A DNA stretch of 18,117 nt from Clostridiales bacterium (GTDB lineage Bacteria > Bacillota > Clostridia > Lachnospirales > WRAX01). The translations under genes and the position numbers were made by a program. The notes below the pieces were generated by a model. It saw nothing but the letters and a program-made list of their open reading frames with translations, was not told where the DNA came from and made no database searches. The stretch is from assembly GCA_031271375.1 (NCBI GenBank), contig JAISVU010000015.1:1-18117 (forward strand), in the 5' to 3' direction. Positions 6,848 through 13,677 of this stretch are shown here, piece by piece. Every line of letters starts with the position of its first letter. Position 1 is the stretch's first letter.

Positions 6848-8484
6848 ATTATATCGCGGAATACTGGGGCCAGATTGAAAACGGCGCAGCGGTGGTATCA
6901 AAGAGGGTACGGCGGCAGTACGAACGGCTCATGCACGATATAGACCATCCAGGGCGGTATGTGTTCGACGAAGATAAAGCGGACGAGCCTATAAAGTTTA
7001 TAGAGCAGTTCTGCCGCCATTCTAAGGGCGAAAAGGGCGGGGAGCCGGTTATCCTTGAATTATTCCAGAGGGCCTTTATAAGCGCCCTTTTTGGGTTTGC
7101 GGACGCTTCTACGGGGTTAAGGAGATACCGCGAAGCCATGTTCCTCTGTGGCCGGAAAAATGGCAAAAGTACCCTCCTGTCCGGCCTTGCCTTGTATATG
7201 CTCATGGCTGACGGCGAGGCCGGGGCCGAGGTTTACAGCATAGCCACAAAGAAAGACCAGGCGGCCCGTATATTTGAGGAATCCCATAACATGATTAAAC
7301 AAAGCCCCGCTTTGTCCAAGCACATCAGGAAACGCAAAACTGATTTATACTTTCCTCTTACCATGAGCAAGTTTCAAGCTATGGGGAAGAACAGCGATAC
7401 CTTAGACGGCCTTAACGCTCACTTAATCATTGTGGATGAGCTTCACGGGGTTAAGGACAGGAACCTTTATGAAGTCATGCAGCAGAGCCAGAGCGCCCGC
7501 CGCCAGCCCTTATTGATTATGATAACCACAGCCGGGACGGTTCGGGAATGTATCTTTGATGATATGTACGCTTACGCCTGTAATATCGTCGAAGGTAAAT
7601 TCCAGGATGATAACTTCCTTCCTATCCTTTACGAGCTGGACGACCGGGAAGAATGGCAGAATCCGGGGGCTTGGGTAAAGGCTAATCCAGGTCTTGGCTC
7701 AATCAAGAAGCTGGACGACCTTCAGCGCAAGGTTGATAAAGCCAAGAACAGCCCAAAGGATTTAAGCGGGATACTGACAAAGGACTTCAATATCAGAGAT
7801 ACGGTATCCACAGCTTGGCTCTCCTTCGACGACATAAACAACGAGGGAACCTTTGATTTAACGAAATTCAGAAACAAACACGCCATAGGCGGCGCGGACT
7901 TGTCCATCACGACGGATTTAACCTGCGCGACGCTGTTAATGATGGATAAGGACACCGGGGAGCGATGCGTACATCAGATGTATTGGCTTCCGTCCGAGAG
8001 CCTGGAGAAGCGTGTGCAGATTGATAAGATACCCTATGATATATGGTTCAGAAGAGGGCTTTTGAGGCTCTGTACGGGCAACAGCATTAGCTACGGGGAT
8101 ATAACGGCCTGGTTCCTTGAAATGGTGAACGATTGCGCTATAGCCCCTCTGTGGATTTATTACGACAGCTACAGCGCCAAGTATTGGGTCGAGGAAATGG
8201 AGAGCCACGGCTTCAAGATGGTTCGCTGTATTCAAGGGCCTAAGACGTTGTCCCTGCCGATGCAGCAGATGGGCGCGGACTTACAGGCCAAAAAGATAAA
8301 CTATAACAATAATCCGATCCTAAAATGGTGTCTGACAAACACCGGCATCGTCACCGATCGCAACGGAAACATTGTCCCGGTCAAGAACCAATCCCCAAAA
8401 CCGCGGATAGACGGCACGGCTTCACTGCTGGATGCTTATGTCGGCTTGATGGAGCATTACCAGGAGTTTGCAAATTTGAGATAG
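6844..8484 (+). CDS. Large terminase subunit (ATPase/nuclease)
   Basis: The packaging motor, 546 aa. The ATPase domain has Walker A CGRKNGKST (about 102-110), Walker B LIIVDELHG (about 194-202) and the coupling motif ITTAG. The nuclease domain begins near residue 350 with GGADLSITTD (Asp352) and has later acidic positions in IYYDSYSAKYW and TASLLDAYVGL. Length and motifs are complete for the Terminase_1 type. ATG 6844 overlaps the TerS stop. It is the last gene of the element: nothing resembling a tail, tape-measure, holin or lysin gene follows, which is unusual for a phage, where terminases normally precede the portal. Confidence 0.95.
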   Translation: MNYIAEYWGQIENGAAVVSKRVRRQYERLMHDIDHPGRYVFDEDKADEPIKFIEQFCRHSKGEKGGEPVILELFQRAFISALFGFADASTGLRRYREAMFLCGRKNGKSTLLSGLALYMLMADGEAGAEVYSIATKKDQAARIFEESHNMIKQSPALSKHIRKRKTDLYFPLTMSKFQAMGKNSDTLDGLNAHLIIVDELHGVKDRNLYEVMQQSQSARRQPLLIMITTAGTVRECIFDDMYAYACNIVEGKFQDDNFLPILYELDDREEWQNPGAWVKANPGLGSIKKLDDLQRKVDKAKNSPKDLSGILTKDFNIRDTVSTAWLSFDDINNEGTFDLTKFRNKHAIGGADLSITTDLTCATLLMMDKDTGERCVHQMYWLPSESLEKRVQIDKIPYDIWFRRGLLRLCTGNSISYGDITAWFLEMVNDCAIAPLWIYYDSYSAKYWVEEMESHGFKMVRCIQGPKTLSLPMQQMGADLQAKKINYNNNPILKWCLTNTGIVTDRNGNIVPVKNQSPKPRIDGTASLLDAYVGLMEHYQEFANLR

Positions 8485-8857
8485 CCGCAGCAAAGAAAGC
8501 AATACGGAAAATCCGCAGCAGTCAACATGAACCCGTTCAAAAATGACCGGGTTTATGTTTATAAAAAATTAATATTTGATAATGTAAATTTGTGGCAAAA
8601 CACTAATTTCACAACCTTGCAAGCTGGGCATATGGTGTAGCATATGCAAAAATCGATTGTTGGGCTGCCGCCCAATCACGCCCATTTTTTAAAATGGTTA
8701 AGCCGCTTTGCGTCTGCTTTTTATAAAATTCCCTAACGATGCTCATTCAAACTTGCATTGAAAGGCCATATCTTTGCATGATAGATTATAGAATTTTACA
8801 GGAACAAGACACAAATCAGACACTAAAAGGGAGCTTGTTGTGGATTTGAGAAAAACG
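8485..8857. other. AT-rich non-coding gap, probable element/host junction zone
   Basis: About 370 bp with no convincing gene on either strand. It is visibly more AT-rich than the terminase gene. Small palindromes are clustered here: CCATTTT/AAAATGG at 8682-8697 (2-nt loop), TTGGGC/GCCCAA at about 8660-8675, and two CATATG words around 8626-8646. The right end of the integrated element should lie here or in the tRNA-Cys gene beyond it; the attachment core cannot be fixed without the left end. Confidence 0.45.
8530..8553 (+). terminator. Weak hairpin after the large terminase gene
   Basis: AACCCG (8530-8535) pairs with CGGGTT (8548-8553), with a further TCA/TGA pairing across one mismatch and an A-rich loop. 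It is followed by TATGTTTATAAAAAATT rather than a clean T-run. It could end + strand transcription about 45 bp after the terminase stop, but it is a poor intrinsic terminator. Confidence 0.4.
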
Positions 8858-8889
8858 AAACCGCCTAGAATGTTGATTCTAAGCGGTTT
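8858..8889 (-). terminator. Intrinsic terminator of the tRNA operon
   Basis: The hairpin has stem AACCGC/GCGGTT extended by TAGAAT/ATTCTA across one mismatch and a 4-nt loop. Read leftward, it is followed by a T-rich run (GTTTCGTTTTTC, rightmost bases 8851-8861). It begins about 8 bp past the tRNA-Cys 3' end. T's also follow on the + side, so it may stop transcription from the element as well. Confidence 0.8.
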
Positions 8890-8896
8890 TCTTGTA

Positions 8897-8968
8897 AGGC
8901 GCCAACCGGATTCGGACCGGTGAATAAAGGTTTTGCAGACCTTCGCCTTACCACTTGGCTATGGCGCC
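8897..8968 (-). tRNA. tRNA-Cys (GCA anticodon)
   Basis: A 72-nt cloverleaf on the minus strand. Acceptor GGCGCCA/TGGCGCC, D stem GCC/GGC, anticodon stem AAGGT/ACCTT with loop CTGCAAA (anticodon GCA), T stem ACCGG/CCGGT. The discriminator base is U, as expected for cysteine tRNA. CCA is not encoded, so the ends need CCA-adding enzyme. The 3' end points toward the phage-like element, the usual geometry for tRNA-borne attachment sites. Confidence 0.95.
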
Positions 8969-9097
8969 GGGGGCGTGGGGCGTACAGCGCCCAGGTTATA
9001 GGGAAAAGGTAATAGGTAATAAGCGAAAACATAGAAGTAATCTTACCTACTACCTCTAACCTATTACATCTTACCTAGACGCGCATAACGCGCTGAA

Positions 9098-9169
9098 TGA
9101 CCCGTAGGGGACTCGAACCCCTGTTACAGCCGTGAAAGGGCCGTGTCTTAACCACTTGACCAACGGGCC
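9098..9169 (-). tRNA. tRNA-Glu (TTC anticodon)
   Basis: A 72-nt cloverleaf on the minus strand. Acceptor GGCCCGT/ACGGGTC, D stem GTC/GAC, anticodon stem CGGCC/GGCTG with loop CTTTCAC (anticodon TTC), T stem AGGGG/CCCCT with loop TTCGAGT. Discriminator A; no encoded CCA. It is first in a two-gene operon with tRNA-Cys, separated by a 129-bp spacer of repetitive TACCTATTAC-like words (IR 9009-9017/9059-9067). Confidence 0.95.
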
Positions 9170-9177
9170 GTCCGTAA

Positions 9178-9219
9178 GGACAAACTTTGTCCGTCCGTAG
9201 GGGCGAACTGAGTTCGCCC
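9178..9219. repeat. Two adjacent short palindromes in the tRNA leader
   Basis: GGACAA/TTGTCC (9178-9192) and GGGCGAA/TTCGCCC (9201-9219) are two hairpins, each preceded by a GTCCGTA-like word. The second resembles the GTAGGGGCG...CGCCC palindromes I recall as scattered intergenic repeats in many bacterial genomes. They fall between the promoter and tRNA-Glu, so they would be part of the precursor transcript. Confidence 0.55.
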
Positions 9220-9263
9220 GTAAAGCCGGGATAAAAGAAGATATCTGAGCTCTCAGCTCTAGC

Positions 9264-9292
9264 ATTATACACCGGGCAAGTAGTTATGTCAA
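9264..9292 (-). promoter_or_regulatory. Perfect-consensus sigma-A promoter for the tRNA operon
   Basis: On the minus strand, TTGACA (9287-9292) and TATAAT (9264-9269) are separated by exactly 17 bp. Both hexamers match consensus fully. Transcription should start near 9257, giving a leader of about 88 nt before tRNA-Glu. The -35 box lies 4 bp beyond the stop codon of the methyltransferase gene. Confidence 0.93.
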
Positions 9293-9295
9293 CTA

Positions 9296-10471
9296 TTATT
9301 TCGTTTCTGTCATCAACTTGTTATCACCTATCATCAGCCTATACAATGTCGGGCTCAGGTTGAACTCATCCATTGCGTCGGCGGCTTCGGACAGGGCCGT
9401 TTTTCTTGTTTTATCGGGCAGTATGGTTTTGACGGCGCGGATCATTATATTCTTTGGCGAGTGGTCAAAATCCACGTATTCCAGCAACTGGGTCTTATAT
9501 CCCGCCCAGGTTAAGAGGTTTGCGCGTATCGCGTCGGTTATCAGCGCCGCGGCGCGTTCCTTTATTGTGCCGTATCGGGAGAACAGCGTAAGGGCGTTGG
9601 GCCTCATTTGAGCGTTCAGCTCATGCTGGCAGCAGGGGACGGCGAAGATTGCGCCCGCGTTCATACGTACCGCCTGGAACAGCGCGTAATCCGTAGCGGT
9701 GTCGCAGGCATGGAGCGATATAAGCATATCGGGCTTGTAATCCAGGTCAAAGCCCGCTATATCGCCCTGCCGAAAACTCAGCCCGGTATAACCGTATTTC
9801 AAGGCGGCGGCCTCGCAGGAACGTATAACGTCCGCTTTCAAGTCAAGGCCCAGTATTTCGGCCTCTATACCCAGAACCTCGGTGAAATAATGATACAGTA
9901 GAAACGTGAGGTATGACTTGCCGCAGCCAAAGTCAACAGCCCGGATCCGCTTTGGCGGGTCTTTCCCGAATACATCGTCAATAATCTCCAGGAAGCGGTT
10001 GATTTGCCGGTACTTGTCATACATCGGCGCGGCAACGCTGCCGTCGCGGGTGAAAATCCCGATATCGGCAAGAACGGGTATGCGATCGCCTTCACGTATA
10101 ATATATTTCTTCTCCCGGTTATGTGTGACGGAAACAGGCTTGGGCGCGGAGGATTTCCCTGCCCGCGACAGAACCTTTCCGTCCTTCGTCAGCTTCACCG
10201 CGTGTTCCTTTCCTGTATCGTCCCAGGCGTTTAACTGCTTTAACCCCGCCGACATAAGCCCTTCGATATACCCGGCCAGTCCGCTTTCATGCATACGCTC
10301 ATGGAAGGCCTGGGTCTCAGTCAGTTTTTCGACTTGGAAAGCGGCCTTTGTTCTCGTTATAGTTACTTTCCTATACGTACTGCCGGAAGCGGGGCTGCTC
10401 AGTACGATTTTGATAATATTACAGTTAAGCAGCTGGTGCAATATTTCTATTAATATATTAATTGAATTCAC
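9296..10471 (-). CDS. Class I SAM-dependent methyltransferase (Methyltransf_32-like)
   Basis: A 391-aa protein with a Rossmann methyltransferase domain in its second half. The SAM loop is AVDFGCGKSYLTF (about 178-190), the acidic residue is Asp210 in ILGLDLKADV, and there is a distinctive LHACDTATDYAL (253-264) followed by PCCQHE (279-284). This pattern matches the family that includes eukaryotic METTL25/RRNAD1-type proteins, as recalled. The N-terminal region (about 1-150) with IIKIVLSSP and FQVEKLTETQAFHE probably recognises the substrate, which is unknown (RNA is a guess by family). GTG 10471 is the longest start, with no clear RBS; a TTG at about 10442 is an alternative. A promoter and a palindrome precede it. 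Confidence 0.8.
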   Translation of the reverse strand: MNSINILIEILHQLLNCNIIKIVLSSPASGSTYRKVTITRTKAAFQVEKLTETQAFHERMHESGLAGYIEGLMSAGLKQLNAWDDTGKEHAVKLTKDGKVLSRAGKSSAPKPVSVTHNREKKYIIREGDRIPVLADIGIFTRDGSVAAPMYDKYRQINRFLEIIDDVFGKDPPKRIRAVDFGCGKSYLTFLLYHYFTEVLGIEAEILGLDLKADVIRSCEAAALKYGYTGLSFRQGDIAGFDLDYKPDMLISLHACDTATDYALFQAVRMNAGAIFAVPCCQHELNAQMRPNALTLFSRYGTIKERAAALITDAIRANLLTWAGYKTQLLEYVDFDHSPKNIMIRAVKTILPDKTRKTALSEAADAMDEFNLSPTLYRLMIGDNKLMTETK

Positions 10472-10492
10472 CGTCCAAGTGTATAGATAAAA

Positions 10493-10521
10493 AGGATATT
10501 CAAATCTGCTTTCGCGGTCAA
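10493..10521 (-). promoter_or_regulatory. Candidate promoter of the methyltransferase gene
   Basis: On the minus strand, TTGACC (10516-10521, five of six consensus bases) and TATCCT (10493-10498, four of six) are 17 bp apart. The start point would be near 10486, leaving a very short leader before GTG 10471. The perfect palindrome 10520-10534 overlaps the -35 box. Confidence 0.55.
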
Positions 10522-10534
10522 CGTTTCAAACGTT
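10520..10534. promoter_or_regulatory. Perfect 15-bp palindrome overlapping the -35 box, possible operator
   Basis: AACGTTT-C-AAACGTT is a perfect dyad with 7-bp arms. One such palindrome is expected by chance about once in a window of this size, so its value comes from sitting on the -35 box of the methyltransferase promoter. No matching regulator is encoded nearby. Confidence 0.4.
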
Positions 10535-10596
10535 TAAGATATAGAGAACGCTTTCAACAATGCTATAGGTGAGAAGATGCTCTAATCTTTGGCCGC

Positions 10597-10797
10597 CTAT
10601 GACGTGTGCGGAAACGAAGACTCTGTTTTTGCTTTTGCCTCGCTGGCGGGTTTGCTGATGGTAAAACCAAACTCGGCAGCTAACTCTTTCAAACGATCAT
10701 TTCTTTGCCTGCTCCTCTCGTCCGGTGTTAAGTCTTTCGTCTCCTCATAAAGCCGCAGACGAATAGCGTTAATTTCAGCCTCACATCTATTCATCAT
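10597..10797 (-). CDS. Small antitoxin-like protein, partner of a PIN-domain toxin
   Basis: A 66-aa protein beginning MMNRCEAEINAIRLRLYEET and containing TKDLTPDERSRQRNDRLKEL. The RBS AGAGGTG lies 7 nt before the first ATG, so the gene looks expressible. In my recollection, small proteins with the INAIRL..YEETK pattern lie just downstream of PIN-domain genes in clostridia and are presumed antitoxins. That context holds here: the last codons of a PIN-type toxin gene overlap its start by 11 nt. The toxin itself is deleted internally, so this is probably an orphan antitoxin. The family assignment is inference. Confidence 0.65.
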   Translation of the reverse strand: MMNRCEAEINAIRLRLYEETKDLTPDERSRQRNDRLKELAAEFGFTISKPASEAKAKTESSFPHTS

Positions 10798-10925
10798 CTT
10801 TTGTCACCTCTATAGGCGAAAGTATAAGTATAGGTTTGTAACCCTGCCTAATATTAACATTCCTGGTCATGGTCAAAGTAGTGGTTGAACAAGGTTGTCT
10901 CAATGTAGATTTTAAGTTTTCGCAT
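10787..10925 (-). pseudogene. Internally deleted PIN-domain (VapC-like) toxin gene
   Basis: From ATG 10925 (RBS AAGGTG, 9-nt spacing) the frame reads MRKLKIYIETTLFNHYFDHD, the start of a PIN nuclease in which the first acidic residue sits in the IYIET/IYLDT strand. It then meets TAA after 23 codons. Just beyond, in a frame shifted by one base, GYKPILILSPIEVTKDDE runs to TAG 10787-10789, which matches the usual C-terminus of the same family and overlaps the antitoxin start as in intact pairs. About 100 internal codons are missing compared with a normal length of roughly 140-155 aa. The catalytic core is gone, so no active toxin can be made. The gene lies 34 bp after recD2 and may be co-transcribed with it. 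Confidence 0.75.
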
Positions 10926-10959
10926 AGTTACTATCACCTTCCATGTTCTCCGCCATCAG

Positions 10960-13230
10960 CTATCCATTGCCCATCAGCTTTCGCAAACGCTTCAACCGGT
11001 ATGAAAGGGCGGAGAAGCGGTTTACCTCTTTATTATTATCTACCATCCGGGCCAGCGTCTCTTCCGAGCCGAGGATGACGACTAGCTCTTTGGCCCTGGT
11101 GACGGCAGTGTAAAGGAGATTACGCGTCATAAGGAGGGGCGGGCCGCCGAGCAGTGGTATTACGACGACGCGGTACTCGCTGCCCTGGGACTTGTGAATG
11201 GTTATAGCATAGGCGGGCTCCAGCTCATCCAGGCGGGCGTAAGCGTAATCGACGGCCCGTCCCCCGTCGAATACGACGCGCAGCAGTTCCGCACCGTCGT
11301 CTATCCTGGTTATAACCCCCATGTCGCCGTTATATATGCCGGAACCCTCGGCACGTGTGCCGTCGGGCTTTGTATACTCCCAGGCAAGGGAGTAGTTGTT
11401 CTTGATCTGCATTACCTTGTCTCCCTCGCGGTAGACAAAGCCGCCGTACTCCTTTTCACGCTTGCGCGGCGAAGCGGGGTTAAGCGCTCTCTGGAGCGCG
11501 CTGTTTAGGCTTCCGGCGCCCAGGCCGCCTTTGCGCATTGGGGTAAGCACCTGTATATCGGTCATCGGGTTCGCGCCGGAATATTTCGGAAGGCGGTCGC
11601 GTACCAATCCCGCAAGGATTTCCGTCACCTGCTCGGCAGTGCGCCTTCGCAGGATGTAGAACCCGCGCCCGTCCTCGTTATAAACGGGACGCTTTCCCGC
11701 CTTTATGCGGTGGGCGTTCATTACGATGGCGCTCTCCCGGGACTGCCGGAAGATCTCAGTCAGTTTAACCACCTTTATCTCACCGCTGTTTATTATATCT
11801 TTAAGGACATTGCCCGGCCCGACAGACGGGAGCTGATCGGCGTCCCCCGCAAGGATAAGGCGCGCGCCCCGGGGTATTGCTTTAAGCAGCGCGTACATAA
11901 GGGAGATATCCACCATAGAGCTTTCGTCTATGATAACGGCGTCCGCCTCGACCGGGTTTTCCTCGTCGCGTTCGGGTTTGGCCGCTCCGGCTTCGCCGCC
12001 GGTCATGCCGATGAGCCGGTGGATCGTTTTCGCTTCCGTACCCGAGGCTTCCTCCATGCGTTTGGCAGCCCGGCCCGTCGGGGCGGCCAGCTCGATTGCC
12101 AGCCCGCGCTTTTTTAATAAACTGATTATGGCGTTAATGATCGTAGTCTTGCCCGTGCCGGGGCCGCCGGTTATAACCAGAACGCCCGAGGACATCGCTT
12201 CCTTCACGGCGGTCTTTTGCTCCGGGGCCAGCTCTATACCGGCTTGTTCCTCATGGCTGCTTATGTCGGCGGCGAAGCTCTTTCCGCTTATGTCCGCGGC
12301 GTCCTGTGACAGCTCGATGAGCCGCTTCGCCGTGTAGCTTTCGGCGTAGAAGTATTTATTGAGATAGACGGCGGTGTGTTCGTCCTGGGGCTCCTGGAAC
12401 ACCTGTCGCTCCAGCTGGAGGGCCATAAGGCCGTTAGCGGCGGCTTCCTCGCTTATATCCATCAGCTCCGACGCCATAGATGTCAACAGGTTCTTTTCCA
12501 GGTACACATGCCCGTTCATAGCCTCCTCGCGGAGGATATACTTTATCCCGGCCTTGACGCGGAACTCGGAGGCGGGGTCAAGCCCGGCGCGGGACGCGAT
12601 GGCGTCGGCGGTCTTGAAGCCTATGCCGATGATCTCGTCGGCAAGGAGATAGGGGTTTTTCTTTATGATTTCAACGGAGCCTTCTTTGTAACGCTTGTAA
12701 ATCTTCTGGATGAAAGCGGGTGAGATACCGAATTCCTGCAAACGCATCATTACGGATCGCAATGAGTTCTGTTCGCTGAACTGGGCGCTTATCGCGATAG
12801 CCTTTTCCAGGGAAATACCTTTGACCGACGCCAGTTTGTCGGGGTGATTTTCTATGATATTGAATATGTCGGCGCCGAACTTTTCTGTTATACGCATTGC
12901 CGTGCGCTCGCCGATGCCCTTTATCGAGCTGGACAGGTACTTGATCATCCCAGGCAGCGTCGTAGGGCCGCTGCGAAGGGCGGAGGACGCGCCGAACTGC
13001 CTGCCGTAAGAGGGGTGCATAATAAAATTACCCGTAAGGCGCAAAACCTCTCCTTCGGTTATCTCAGGGAGGTATGCGGTACAGGTAATACGGGAACTGT
13101 CGGCTGCTCCCGCGTCCGCAAGGAGCAGCTCAAATACGGTGTATCCGTTATCGCCGCTGCGATATACAATGTTTTCCACCGAACCCTCTATTGAAAGGGC
13201 TTCGGTTTCAGAATTCTCAAAGCTGTTCAT
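10960..13230 (-). CDS. recD2: RecD2-type ATP-dependent DNA helicase
   Basis: A 5'-3' superfamily 1B helicase involved in DNA repair and replication-fork maintenance in bacteria that lack RecBCD. About 756 aa. The N-terminal part has an OB-like region and helix-hairpin-helix repeats (SIKGIGERTAMRI near 102; SVKGIS near 135; GIGFKTADAI near 202). Walker A is GGPGTGKTT (355-363), DEAD-box-like motif II is IIDESS (433-438), motif III is AGDADQLPSVGPG, motif V is AITIHKSQGSE and motif VI is YTAVTRAKE. Full-length. ATG 13230 is preceded directly by an in-frame TTG (13233); AGGAAAG upstream fits either. The start overlaps the rod-binding gene by 14 nt, so it sits at the end of a shape/flagellum operon. 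Confidence 0.93.
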   Translation of the reverse strand: MNSFENSETEALSIEGSVENIVYRSGDNGYTVFELLLADAGAADSSRITCTAYLPEITEGEVLRLTGNFIMHPSYGRQFGASSALRSGPTTLPGMIKYLSSSIKGIGERTAMRITEKFGADIFNIIENHPDKLASVKGISLEKAIAISAQFSEQNSLRSVMMRLQEFGISPAFIQKIYKRYKEGSVEIIKKNPYLLADEIIGIGFKTADAIASRAGLDPASEFRVKAGIKYILREEAMNGHVYLEKNLLTSMASELMDISEEAAANGLMALQLERQVFQEPQDEHTAVYLNKYFYAESYTAKRLIELSQDAADISGKSFAADISSHEEQAGIELAPEQKTAVKEAMSSGVLVITGGPGTGKTTIINAIISLLKKRGLAIELAAPTGRAAKRMEEASGTEAKTIHRLIGMTGGEAGAAKPERDEENPVEADAVIIDESSMVDISLMYALLKAIPRGARLILAGDADQLPSVGPGNVLKDIINSGEIKVVKLTEIFRQSRESAIVMNAHRIKAGKRPVYNEDGRGFYILRRRTAEQVTEILAGLVRDRLPKYSGANPMTDIQVLTPMRKGGLGAGSLNSALQRALNPASPRKREKEYGGFVYREGDKVMQIKNNYSLAWEYTKPDGTRAEGSGIYNGDMGVITRIDDGAELLRVVFDGGRAVDYAYARLDELEPAYAITIHKSQGSEYRVVVIPLLGGPPLLMTRNLLYTAVTRAKELVVILGSEETLARMVDNNKEVNRFSALSYRLKRLRKLMGNG

Positions 13231-13672
13231 CAACCGCTTCGCTTTCCTGTATCATTTGCTCCTGCATTTGATCATACTCTTCAAAGGTCATTACCGGGTT
13301 ATTACGCTTCATTTGCTTGTACATAAACGCCGCGATGCCAATACCGCCGCCGTTCGCCGCCTGGATAGACACCTGCTCGTCCAGCATGTCTTGGAAGATA
13401 AGCTCGGGGCCGGACTTGGCAAAGGGGCCGCTTTCGTCGGCAAGGGAGGTCTTTCGCAGCTCCTTGAACATCATTTGGATAAAATACGACTCAAAGGAGC
13501 GGCAGGCTTCCATCAGCTCCGCGTCGCTCTTGTCCTGGGCGGCATAGACAGCCGCCTCCATCGCGTCGGTTTTATTACTTTCCATCCGGTACATCGCGGC
13601 GGCGTCGGCCCCCGTCGTGGAAGCAGAGCTCACCGGCATGTACCCAAGCCCGGTCAGCATGTTAATATCCAT
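13217..13672 (-). CDS. Flagellar rod-binding protein (FlgJ N-terminal-type)
   Basis: A 151-aa protein with the rod-binding domain: LMEACRSFESYFIQMMFKEL (about 54-73), then FQDMLDEQVS and a C-terminal GIGIAAFMYKQM. This domain helps assemble the flagellar rod in the periplasm or cell wall. It lacks the peptidoglycan hydrolase domain found at the C-terminus of enterobacterial FlgJ, as is usual in Firmicutes. The RBS AGAGGT overlaps the last codon of flgG and the ATG follows 5 bp after the flgG stop, so coupling is likely. Confidence 0.87.
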   Translation of the reverse strand: MDINMLTGLGYMPVSSASTTGADAAAMYRMESNKTDAMEAAVYAAQDKSDAELMEACRSFESYFIQMMFKELRKTSLADESGPFAKSGPELIFQDMLDEQVSIQAANGGGIGIAAFMYKQMKRNNPVMTFEEYDQMQEQMIQESEAVDEQL

Positions 13673-13677
13673 AATAT

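Noticed and set aside
8568..8698. Minus-strand short frame (about 38 codons) in the gap after the terminase gene.
   Set aside because: No RBS, no recognisable protein pattern, and it spans the palindromes of the gap.
8840..8923. A 27-codon GTG frame with a GGGAG upstream, running through the terminator into tRNA-Cys.
   Set aside because: It lies across an intrinsic terminator and a clear tRNA gene; the RBS-like word is probably coincidental.
9001..9077. Repeated TACCTATTAC-like words in the spacer between the two tRNA genes, considered as a structured RNA.
   Set aside because: Only a 9-bp inverted repeat (9009-9017/9059-9067) stands out; it looks like low-complexity spacer rather than a functional RNA.
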